Positions 34,252 through 45,111 of a stretch of 64,000 bases of DNA are shown one piece after another. The DNA lies in NCBI GenBank assembly GCA_015680685.1, contig MNCI01026937.1:534449-598448 (forward strand). The letters are read 5' to 3'. The DNA comes from Gnetum montanum. Lineage: Eukaryota; Streptophyta; Gnetopsida; Gnetales; Gnetaceae. The position numbers were made by a program, and so were the translations under genes. Each line of letters opens with the position of its first letter. The first letter of the stretch is position 1. The notes beneath the pieces were generated by a model. It had not been told where the DNA came from, searched no databases, and saw nothing but the letters and a program-made list of their open reading frames with translations.

Positions 34252-37200
34252 ATGGATAGAAAGCAACTCTTCATACCATTGTCTATCAATGGACCACATG
34301 GAGCAATTAAATGAGAAATCAATTTAGAGTCCATTGATTTAGACCCCCCAACATACGATAATTTAGTGGCATCAACCTAAGAAACACTAGATTGCTTAAA
34401 AGAAATGAAAAAAAGTTTGGACCTAGAAGCCGATAACATCACCGAAGATCCTCTAGCCGAAGTCCCCATAACTACGTCAGATGGCAAGGATAAAATTTTA
34501 AAACTAAGTACTCTGTTAAATCCACAACTTTCCAGTGACATAGCTCGAGTGCTAAAAGATAACATGAAAGCATTCACTTGGTCTTACACTAACATGCCTA
34601 GGCTCGACCCTTGAATATTCCAACATAACATTATACTTGATCCAAAACTAAGATCAGTGAAACAAAAGGCATGCAAGGTCAAGCCTGAAGTAGCGTTGGT
34701 AGTTCGCAATGAGATCAAGAAGCTTTATCAAGTTGGTTTCATCTGAGCTATGGACTATGTTGATTAGGTATCCAACATGGTTATAGTCCCAAAGAAGAAT
34801 GGGGACATTCGTCTATGTATTGACTTCTATGACCTCAACATTGCAACCATAAAGGATGACTTCCTACTACCTAGCATTGATCAACTTGTCGATTCAACTA
34901 CGGAGCATGCATTGTTATCCTTTATGGATGACTTTTCAAGATACAACCAAATTATGATCAACCCCAAACATTAAATCAGGACAACCTTTATGACACCATG
35001 GGGTACATTTTGTTATATGATGATGCCATTTGATCTCAAGAATGCTGGGGATACATATCAATTAGTGATGACATTCATCTTTAGTGATTACATGTTCAAC
35101 TCGCTCAATGACTATGTAGATGACATTGCGGTCAAATCAAAAACAACTGAGCAACATGTACAAGATCTAGACTTGGTACTAAAATGTTATCTAAAATACG
35201 AGCTTAGACTCAGCCCAAAGAAATGCGTCTTTGGGGTCAAAATAGGAAAAATGCTTCGATTCATTATATCTGAGATAGCAATACGAGTAGATCCAGATAA
35301 GGTTAAGGCAATAACAAATCTGAAACCACCTAGCAACCTTAATGAACTTCACGGTCTACAAGGTAGATTATAGTTTATTAGACACTTCATTGAAAAACTG
35401 ACAGATAAGTTGAGGCCTATTCAGCACTTATTGCACAAGAATGTCCATTTTAAATGGACTCCATAGTGCCTAGAAGCCTTTGAGAACATCAAAATGGCAC
35501 TAGCTCAACTGTCGATAGCTCATCCACCACAAAACAATAAACCATTTTACATCTACCTTGCAACATCTGATTCATCCATCACGTCTATTCTTTGTTAGAA
35601 ACACGAGGATGGAACTGAAATCACTATTTACTACTTGAGCCATGCATTAGTAGCCTACGAACAATGTTACAATGACATGGAGAGGTCATGCCTTGCCCTT
35701 ATCTTTTCTTTAAAGAAGTGGCAACATTATCTCTTCCGTAACCAAGTTAATATCATCTATAAAGACAACGTGCTCAGATCTATCATGAACAACATATATG
35801 AATCAAGCAAGATAGCTAGATGGAAAGTGATGATTGTTGAGTTTAACCTACACTACATAGCTCAATCATCAATTAAAGGTCAAGCTATAGTCAATAAAAT
35901 GACTGCATCACTGATGCAAGACCAAGCAACGATCAACCTAGAGTTTCCCGATGAGAACGTAAACACAATAGACACAGTGCCTGATAACTACGACGTCATC
36001 TTAAACTTTGATGGAGAATCGACCTCCTGAGGAGGAAGTGCTGCAGCAGTCATCACATATCCCTCTAGGGAGATCTAACCCTTTTCTTATCATTTAAACT
36101 TTCCTTGTACTAACAACGTGGTAGAGTACGAAGGTCTTCTTAGAGGTCTCATAACAGCACTAACTTCAGAAACCACACAGCTCATAGTTAGAGGCAACTC
36201 ACAATTAGTCATCAATCAGGTCACAGACGTATACACATGTAAAGATTTACATTTACAACCATACTATGACTTGACAAAACACCTGTTGAAATAATTCACA
36301 AACATAGATATGCAACATGTTTTTAGAAATGACAATACCATCGCAGATGCACTTGTAACACTAGCCCTAAACATTTCACCTCACATGTTTCATGCATTGC
36401 CTAGTTTCATAACGAGTTGTGCCAAGCCCATAACTGACGCTCCTGATGAACTACCCATAGCATCTGTTAGCACGACACACACCATGGAATGGTATGATGA
36501 CATAAAGGAGTACCTTCTACATGGTGAACCACCTCAACATCTGACGAATGCTCAGAAGGACATAGTGCAGAAACGCTCTCGGCAGTATGCACTGGTAGGG
36601 GACATGTTATGTCATAGATCCTATGAAGTCATTTTTTTAGTGTGTGTTAGTAGCATCAATGGCCAAACCATCATGGAACAAGTTCATGAAGGACTTTGAG
36701 GAAGGCACATAGCACCCAAGGCAATGGCAACCAAAATTAGATGTTTAGGCTACTATTGGCCACACATGGAGTATGACTATTTCTCCAAAGTCAAAACGTG
36801 CAGCATCTATCAAAAACATGGTAATCTCATACATGTGACACCTAATGAGTTGCATATAGCTCAAATCACATGGCCTTTCTAGAAATGGGGGTTAGAAATC
36901 ATAGGACCAATAACTCCCCCATCTTCCGCAGGACATAGCTTCATTATAACCGCAACAGAATATTTCACAAAATGGGTAGAAGCTATTTCTCTTAGGAAGA
37001 CCACATCAAAACAAGTATGCAACTTCATCCTTGAAAACATTGTGACTCATTTCGGCATTCCAATGACCATAATCACTAATAATTGGTGACAATTCAACAA
37101 TGTCGAAACCAAAACCTTTTGTGAGAGCCTAGGTATCAAACATTAATTTTCATCACCATACTATCCTCAGAGCAATGGTCAAGCAGAATCCATGAATAAG

Positions 37201-37727
37201 ATGGTTATCATGGTGCTCAAGAAAATGCTTAATCAGAGCAAAAGAAGATGGCATGAACAACTAGTTTATGTGCTATGGGCATACCAAATGATGCACAGAA
37301 CATCCACAGGTAAAACACCGTATATTCTTGTTTATGGTTCAGAAGCTATTTTACCTTTGGAATTGCAGGTACCTTCGTTGCAGATGACACTCTCCAGACT
37401 CCTCGACAAAAGTCAAAAAATGACTCGTGCATTGTTAACCTTGACTCGGTGGAGGAGGAATGAACATGCACACTGGATCAAATCGAGTGGTACCAGAAGC
37501 AACAACGATGGCGACATCAACATGACATTCAAAAGGACCAGATCAAGGAAGGTGACCTTGTCCTTAAGGCAGTCCGTGAACACATAGATAAATTCTCGGC
37601 CAACTAGGAAGGGCCTTACCTAGTCACCAAAGCGTACGAAAATGGAGTGTTCAAACTAGCTAATATGGACAGTAACGAGCTTACTCATCCAAAAAATCAC
37701 ATGTACCTCAAGCCATTTTACATCTAA
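34252..37727 (+). pseudogene. pol: Tat-type pol of element B: RT, RNase H x2, integrase (decayed)
   Basis: The ATG at 34252 (MDRKQLFIPL) opens one frame kept to about 37420, with stops but no frameshift; the last 300 bp shift frame. RT: MVIVPKKNGDIRLCIDF near 34775, LLSFMDDFSRYNQI near 34915, active site LNDYVDDIAVKS near 35110, SNLNELHGLQGRL near 35335. First RNase H is remnant (35540-35760). Second RNase H: ILNFDGESTS near 36000, NNVVEYEGLLRGL near 36115. Integrase: the core reads GLEIIGPI (36890, catalytic Asp replaced by Glu) and ITNNW (37075, second Asp replaced by Asn), with the Glu kept in GQAESMNK (37180). The C-terminal LELQVPSLQ segment matches D. It is inactive. Confidence 0.9.
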
Positions 37728-37749
37728 ACAAAGCACTAAGGTATGTATT

Positions 37750-38030
37750 CAACCTGGAATCATGACGATAAAATAATATCATGGAGCGGTCCTGGCATCA
37801 TGACCTAAAAATGATACCACATATCGTCCAGAATGATAGTAAAGTACCACACTCTCATCTGACAGAGTCCGCTAAGACAATAAACTAGCTTGCCTCTCCA
37901 TAGTCTGCCATGACTATAAACTAGCATTGCACTATCCGCTACGACACTAAACTAGCTACATCCACCAAGTTATAACATAAAACTAATCCACGACAGTCCG
38001 CCAAGACTATAAACTGGCAACTTCTTCATT
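37750..38030 (+). repeat. Post-integrase array of B
   Basis: Seven or more degenerate units such as CCATGACTATAAACTAGCA and CTACGACACTAAACTAGCTA at about 35-45 bp spacing. It is equivalent to 10320-10625 in D. Confidence 0.7.
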
Positions 38031-39154
38031 GGCCTACTAATCTGTTGTTGTAATCAAATGGCATGTCTTCATCAACTTGCTGCATGAATTCATCACATGG
38101 ACTCTGACAACATTGCTACTACTTAATTTTGTTTGCCTACGGTTGCACGCGATGTCTCCATCACATTGGTTGCATCCATGTTTAAAGTGTTAAGCTAACT
38201 CATTCACTCATAGTTTTCTTGTCTTCTTGGAGTTGTGTTTGCAGGATGACACCCAGAGGTGTTCGTACATGACTGCACTTCATCACGGTGATGAGGTACC
38301 ACATTGTTCCTGATGCATGTAACCAAGTTAATCAAACTATTCACAAGTACATTCCCAGTTCCCCAAACATCCCTTATTCCCTAACATGTTCTCTCTACCC
38401 TATTCAGTTACATTTCTTGTATACATGCCAGTCACCCCAAAACTCTGAACACATGGTTGCACACTATAACTCTCTAGGCAGTTGCAACCCATAGCACAAC
38501 ACATGAAACAAATACAAGCACAAAAGCACGAGTCTAACATTGAAAGAGAGCTCTGTTCAAAAAAAATCAAAGAGCAAAATCCATCACAAGACCCTTGGCA
38601 CTTTCCATACAAGCCCCAGGAGGGAAGGTACTTATCTTGGAAGAAAACACTCGTATCTCAAACAATCATGTTGCATCCCACCGCATGGCTTTGGCTGTTG
38701 GACAACGGGTTCCCTTTGACACTCAACAAGGGTCCTATTTATCCAAAGAACACACCACCTCACCACGTGGCTTTTGTTGTGACAACAAGTTCTCTTAAAT
38801 AGGATACAAGAGTCTTGTTCCTTCAAAGGACACACATCCCATGCCTTGGTCCCAAATCTGCTGGATATTGGCTATTAACAAGGACCAATATGATGTATTC
38901 ACACAAGAGCATTCCTCTTCCCACAATTAAACAAAACCATCCCTTCATCAATCCCCGATCTCACAGTTACAAACCTTCTCCCTATACATCTCAAAACCTC
39001 ATTTCCCAATCCCATGTACTTCTGAACACGGTGCAATGAAATATGGCCAAGTGCCAAAGAAAAATGATCGATACCTGGTTGCTCGTGGTGTTTTGTACTT
39101 CTTTGTCAACGCCTCTCGGGTAGATTCCTCTAGGTATAAACAAAGAGGGACCAA
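38031..39154 (+). other. 3' untranslated region and polypurine tract of B
   Basis: No convincing coding frame. The region 38800-39120 matches 9213-9560 (D) reversed. The purine-rich AAACAAAGAGGGACC at about 39139-39153 lies just before the LTR and is the probable plus-strand priming tract. Confidence 0.65.
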
Positions 39155-41099
39155 TGAAAACACCAAAAAAATTTGGCCTAGCACTTTCATACAAGATTCA
39201 AGCTAAGTCATGTAGCTACCCAAGCATGAATCTTCAATGGGTAAGCTAAGTCATGTAGCTACCCAAGCATGGTTCACAATTCAATAGGTAAGCTCTCCCC
39301 GGGGCCCATAGGTGACTGCACCAACTTCTAGCATCTAGAATCAAAATTTTCAAGCTCAAAATGCTTGGTTTTGGCTAAGTACACTTTGGTTACGCTGTGG
39401 CTTACGTTGCACAACATAAGGATCAGCGTAACCAACTTTTGGAGCCCCAAAACTAAGTCAAAATAGGTTGAAATCAAGCACAAGGACCCCCCATGACCTT
39501 CACCGAGGCCCCTAGTAACTCCTAGTTTCCAAAAAATCAAAATTTAGGCCTTAAATATGCCATTTTCAGTTGATTACGCTGGAGCTACATTTTCATATGC
39601 TGCACAGCATATGAACAGTGTGACCAAGCTAAAACAGGACAAAACAAGTAGTTTTAGGTAACATCTTCAACACCAGAGAAACCCACAGGGATCAGCAACA
39701 CTCGTACTTGTTCACAGGCTTCAAAAACTCTAAATTTTGACCTCAAATATGTCATTTTGACTTGATGATGCTAGGGTTACTTTTTCATACGCTGCACAGC
39801 GTACAGATAGCGTAACCACACAAAACAAGCCCAAAACTACATCAAAATGAGTCAAAATATAGCATCCAGAGCACCCTGGAAGACAAGAAGCACTTAGGCA
39901 TCAAGAAATAGGCATTAGCGTACAGAACCCAGCTTCAGAGATGGCAGTTTCACTTGGTCATGCTGAGGCTTACGCTAGCCAACGTAAGCCCAACCTCACC
40001 AACCCAAAGTGATCCAAAACAGCATCAAATCCAAGGTAAAATCAGCTCAAATTTGACTTGCATAACTCCCCAGACATCAGACATGCAGATCTCCCTTTAG
40101 AGTAGGCTTCAGAGGTCAAAATTGGATTCAAAATGCATTGTTTTTGTTGCACACGCTGAGCAGCGTATGGCAGTGTATGGAGCGGCATATGATATAGCGT
40201 GTGCACTTGTGACACTGAATTCCCATGCACTGGATGCTGGACACCAATGCTAAGACACGCCAGAGCCTACCAAGACATGTTTATGAAGAAAACAGTACAC
40301 CAGAGCATAGATCCAAAGGCCAGAGATAATCCTTTTGTAAATTTCAAACTCCTTTAGCGTGCCAAGTTCATACGCTGTGGATTTCATACACCAGCGTAAA
40401 TGTTGGTCATGCTAGCCGCTGTACATTATAACATTTCGTGCATCTATTCAATGGACACACTTATCACCCGATCTGAATTTTTCTCACCCGACAGCCACTA
40501 ATCTTCTCCTAGATCCGAATCTCACACCTAAAAATCCTATAAATCTCCTATTTTTCCACTCGATCAAGGTTGGAAAATTGGAATCTCACAGACTTAGGAA
40601 ATCTGGGCATCAATCACATACACTGGGCTTCATACAGACTTGGACGTTGTACACCTACAATCCAAAACCTGCATCTTCCCAGCATTCGTTCTCATCCATC
40701 GGGGCTAAACGTCCGCCTTGCAACTAATCCGCAACTATGTTCTGACCAGTGCACATTGTAATTGTTTATCAATAAAAACAATTTACATTAATGCCCAGAT
40801 TCTTGTAGTTTACATTATTTTTCCTGTTCACATTTTTCTTGTTTTCATTATTTAAAAAGTTTACATTTGTTTTCATTTGTTTACATTCAGTTTTGCATTT
40901 GTTTACATATAACCTAACGCATTGCAATTGCGTACATTTGGGGAAGCCCTCATTTGATCCGCGTGCAGACCATTCAAGGCACTCTACCTCCATTAATTTC
41001 CAGCTTGCCCTTAGGCAAAGGCAGGGTCTTACTATTTTTTCCGTAGATCTCTCGGTGTCCATTCATTCCAGCCCCTCGTTGATGATTTCGAACGGTACA
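39155..41099 (+). repeat. 3' LTR of element B (1945 bp)
   Basis: Collinear with 16883-18818 but clearly diverged by many transitions. Near 39185-39270 it has a local duplication of AAGCTAAGTCATGTAGCTAC not present in the 5' LTR. It ends AACGGTACA, followed by TCGGG (target duplication) and the continuation of exon 4. Confidence 0.92.
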
Positions 41100-43561
41100 T
41101 CGGGGTCCCAGACGTTTTGCCATGCAAAATGATACTAAGGCAATGGAGGTGAACTTCTTGTATCCCCTCTTTTGGGCATGGGCATTCCCTAAATCTCTTT
41201 CTCAAGGGCGAAACCTTGGGATCGAGTCTGCATGTATCATACGTGCGGTCCTTGAGATGGGGATGTGTTATAATTAGACACAATTTCTTGGGTCTAGCTT
41301 GCATGGGGATATTGTTAGATTATGCTCAAACATTGATGCCAAGTCTCATTTCACATTTTCTTTCTTCGTGGGTTATCTTCGTAGGTTTGTTGAGTTTTTA
41401 TTAGTTTATGGAGATAACCGTTATGTAATGAGGGACTATTTGCAGTTATCTCGTCCTTGGGTTTGCCATTTTTTTAACACCACTAGATCTCAAGACCCAC
41501 CTGAAGGTATTGAAGAATCAATGTCTGTTACTACTGGGGGTGCAGCTAGTCATTCCCATCATTCCCGTGATAGCTTAGGATTGGAACCGCCTAGGCTGCA
41601 CATGTCTATTAAAGGGGCTAAACGTCTAATTTGTGAGACTGTCAAGAGATCCAAGGCGAAGGTGAAGAGAGTTGAACACCCAAGGGAGCCTACTCCAAAG
41701 GTGAGACCACCAAGAGCGAAGAGGATTCAGTTTGTGTTTCCACAAGAGGGTATGTATTTTATTTTATTATTACATATGTATATATATATATATTTTTATG
41801 GTATTTTAATTTATATGTTTCTTGAATGTATGTATACACTATGTCATACTAACGCTAGAATACTGGTGTTATCAGAGGAAAGCCTTGAGAAGGAGAGGGA
41901 AATCTTGGTCCCGATGATTGAACCTAAGGTAGCTATCACCAGGCCAGAGGAGGAAAAAAATGAAAGGGAAGAAGAGATCGAGGAACTCCCTATCTTGCAA
42001 GAGGAGGATGTAGCAAGCATCATGGGAACGAAGCTTACTAAGGCTTTGGATGCACTTAAGCGTTCAAGTGATGAGAGGGGCGTTTTCGAAAATTTCTTCA
42101 ATGGGACCTTGCAACTTGGTGATCCACCCAAGCTAACTAGCAAAGGGCTTTTTGGTATGTTCGTTTAGCTTGACCCACACTTTTTATCTTTTAACCTTTT
42201 ATGAATTTTTTTTTATTATTCTAATTATTCCCAGCACCAGAAATAGATGTTGAGGTCTCTGAGGCATATACATCCTGAGTAGAGGTGTCAGGGTCACAGG
42301 CCCTGATTGAGATGACCTCCCATGCATGTCCCACATCTACTGACCAGCTAAGGCCATGGCCTAAGATGCCCAGTAAAATGGACTTTATCACAGGCATCAT
42401 TAACAATTTAGTTACTCACCTACAACAAGCTCATCCAGAACTAGGTATGTGTATGTTATATGTAATGCTAAGTGTCTGGGCTCATTATGCTTCTTTGTGT
42501 TCATCATTTTTTTAACCATAGCTAATTGATGTGTGCAGTACTTACACTTGCGGGTGCCAAGCTTCAATGGGATCCTTCTGAAGCTACTCATATTGATGCC
42601 CTCCTTGAATTGCCAGAGAGTATTGAACAAGTCCCTAGGAAGGTTTATGATGTAGTTTCTGGTTGCATTGTACAAAATGCTAAGTCACTCTGGACTTGTC
42701 GGTGTTCAATTGAGTACCTTTGGGATGATGTACACTCATTGAAGGAAACTTTGGTGAAGGAGAGAGAAGAAAAGAGAGATCTTCAATCTCATTATGACTT
42801 TGCTATTGCTAGGCTTTCTGGTGATAGTAATTGGTGCACATGTGAGATCACCTATGCATGTTATTGGACAATTTTGAATAGCAAAGTTCAAGCAACATAG
42901 GATTTAGCCGAGCAAAGGGCACAGATGGATTTGCTAAAGAGGAAATGCCATGATTGGAAATCCTTTGATGCTAAGGTACATAAATGGGGTCAAGACTAAA
43001 AGAACCATAAGCACCAGTACAAGAGGTGGTTAAAGGAGGAGTCAGTTGAACACCATCGGAAGGAAATGTTCATCGATGGACTAGGCTTGTGGCCTGCTTA
43101 CGATAGGTTTGCCGAGTGCACTGAGGTGGAGGGATCTCCCAAGAGAACCATTACCACCACTTTCGGGGAGTCTTCGACAGTCATGTTCTCCCTTAAGCAT
43201 CCTACCTGGACCTCGATGAACAAGGGTAAATCCTTAGCTGGCATTGACCTTGTCCTAGATGAGGATTGGGCAAGTGTGCCCAAGGAGGAGATTTTGTAGT
43301 GCTTGAAGGCTAGCCTAAGGCTCTCTTTGCTTGTGAGTGCTTTATTACGGCACTTACTTTTGTATGGCTTTATTGTTTTTATTGTTAGTGTTACTATTTT
43401 TCTAGGTTTTGTATTCATGAGTTGCTTTATTACTCTTACCTATTTTTTTATTTTCTGTTCTGTTATAGGGACATGTTAATGATGGAGCTAGCCCCAGTGG
43501 AGTGAGAGTGGATGATGTGGAGGCTATTGGGGGCCAGCCCCCTCCTAGTACTGATGCATGA
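41100..43561 (+). pseudogene. 3' half of the 8-exon gene (exons 4b-8)
   Basis: Exon 4b reads GPRRFAMQNDTKAMEVNFL... and ends CAAGAGG|GTATGT (41749). Exon 5 begins after TTATCAG, and exon 6 after TTATTCCCAG. Exon 7 begins after GTGTGCAG; it holds a charged, probably coiled-coil stretch (LKETLVKEREEKRDL...) and ends CTT|GTGAGT (43332). Exon 8 begins after TGTTATAG and ends ...PPPSTDA and TGA (43559-43561). Phases are 1, 1, 1 and 0. Internal stops: TAG 41275, TGA 42276, TAG 42898, TAA 42997, TAG 43297. One long open frame reads across intron 4 (41750-41875), but the GT-AG borders and matching phase favour splicing. Confidence 0.75.
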
Positions 43562-44196
43562 GTTTAACTGTTAGCTTGGTTTTAGCTATTAAATGTTTTG
43601 GATTTTTAGATACCTAATGGGAATGTATGAGGATGGATGTAATGACATGACTTTAATTGTGGCATAAAGTGGTGGCATTCTACTTCCGTGTTGATGTTCA
43701 ATATTTTTTTCTCTTTTTCATTTTTTTTTTTGTTTTTCATATTTTCTCAAGTATATCATGAACATATGCATGTAGCTAGATGTAAAATGAGATTCGAAAA
43801 TGTAGAGCAAAATGTAAAGCAAATATTTGTAAAAGAAAAGTAACAAGAATGCGTGGATCAAAATTACAACTTGTAACATGTAAACGACGATTTAACATAA
43901 TGTAGCGAATGTTTTAAAACTTGCAACATACTGAACTCTAGTTTAAGGCCATTTTGGGCCATGCACATCAGTTTAAAGTCATAGTGAACTGTTGCATCTA
44001 TGTTGAAAAGGAAAGAGAGATTACTAGTTTTAAGCCATAGTGGGCCGAAAGCGATAACGGCTTTAGGAAACCTAAAGGGAACTAGCCATTTTTGACCATG
44101 GCTAGTTTAACATCATTGTGGACATTTGCTAGCAATTTAACGTCGTACCAGATTGTCTGTGGTTTAACGTCATTCTAGATTCTTTATAGTTTTTCC
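43562..44196 (-). other. End of gene block and PR-RT spacer of D, right part
   Basis: The first ~170 bp are probably the 3' flank of the gene. From about 43740 on, the sequence matches the B spacer in reverse, including TTAAACTAG-type units at 43925-44170. The exact junction cannot be placed by eye. Confidence 0.5.
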
Positions 44197-45111
44197 CTAG
44201 TTGTTGAGTTGCTTTTTTACTCTTTGTAGCTTGATATGAGGGGTGGGGCATGTAGATACGATTTTATACTCCCCTTCCCCTTCCTTGGAGATGTCAAAAG
44301 GTAACTTTGACCAAGCAACATCAGCAAGAATGGCTCCTATGTCTGTGACATCCAATGCTTCCTCAGTTCTAGTAGGATCTTGGGTTAATTGTTGGTTCGT
44401 GTCTTGAAATGCGTTCATGGTTTCTTGTTTAGGCTCAAAGAACTCAACCTCTAACCCTTGATCCATTCTCGAGTGTGAGGAGGTAAGTGGTGTTGTCGTA
44501 TCTGCGTGTATGATGATTTCACTGCCCTCATAAGGTAGGTGGATTTCTTGATGGATTGGTGAGGATACAGCTCTAAGTTAAGCTAACCAAGGTCATCCTA
44601 GAATCAAATTGAACCCTAACATTTCATCAACCACTATGAATTCAGCTGATGTGGGGAACTAGTTCCCTACTATGAAATCCAAGGTAACCATGCCTTTTAC
44701 CACAACATAGGAACCATTGAAGGATTTTAAGAAAGAAGTTGTTGTGAGATGTATTTTCTCTGTAAGCCCCAGTTTTTCAATGATAGGAAAAGGTATTACA
44801 TTTGTTGTTGTACCGTCATCGACATGCACCCTACATATCTTGAAGTGGTTGACTTGTATCGTTATGAACATAGGGGTTGTAGTGACTTCTCCTATTTTCT
44901 CATCTCGCTTAATGCCATTAGCATGAAACTCTAAGGATGTGGGTCTTGATTCTTGAGGTTGTTGGGATAGTATTGCATAAATGGATGGCTCATCTACAGG
45001 AAGGTCCTCACTAACAAGAATCAAAGTCAACATATGCACGAGAGCTTCCCGATGTACCAGTGAAGTCATTACTAGATCATACAGGCTTAAGGAAGTATTC
45101 TTTTGTTTCAA
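44197..45111 (-). pseudogene. Aspartic protease region of element D
   Basis: The minus strand reads NTSLSLYDLVMTS near 45100, then ICRVHVDDGTTTNVIPF near 44830 with the same D-D-G as in B, and LGLTEKIHLTTTSFLKSF. The segment after 44659 is broken by stops but recovers FEPKQETMNAFQD and a C-terminal extension ending at 44197, homologous to the B tail that ends at 23395. Confidence 0.75.

Larger units (their letters stand above)
16883..41099 (+). mobile_element. Element B: Tat-lineage Ty3/gypsy retrotransposon, interrupted by C
   Basis: LTRs at 16883-18818 and 39155-41099 begin TGAAAACACC and end CGGTACA. A primer site follows the left LTR and a purine tract precedes the right one. The flanking 5-mers are TTGGG (16878-16882) and TCGGG (41100-41104), a target duplication with one transition. 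The order gag, protease, spacer, RT, RNase H, second RNase H, integrase and the YVDD motif place it in Tat. Without C the element is about 14.2 kb long. It inserted into exon 4 of the gene. Confidence 0.92.
14500..43561 (+). pseudogene. Eight-exon gene of unknown family, split by element B
   Basis: Proposed exons: 14500-14573, 15748-16032, 16095-16390, 16481-16882 plus 41105-41749, 41876-42154, 42235-42444, 42539-43332 and 43469-43561. All introns are GT-AG, every phase matches, and the total is 3078 nt (1025 residues plus stop). Exon 4 becomes continuous, in frame, when B and one target-duplication copy are removed (TGG-GGT-CCC at the join). Five internal stops remain (41275, 42276, 42898, 42997 and 43297), with no frameshift. 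I do not recognise the protein. The middle part seems globular (WAWAFPKSLSQG, SFFVGYLRRFVEF). The part from about 42700 is charged and probably coiled-coil. It lies inside the PR-RT spacer of D, antisense to D, so it may be a captured host gene or native antisense cargo. Exon 1 and the exon 3 acceptor are the least certain parts. Confidence 0.7.

Noticed and set aside
41299-42168. A 289-codon open frame, the longest in the window
   Set aside because: It runs through a T/A-rich stretch (41750-41875) bordered by GTATGT and TTATCAG with matching phase. Splicing explains it better than one exon, and its first ATG arises in the wrong frame context after the stop at 41275.
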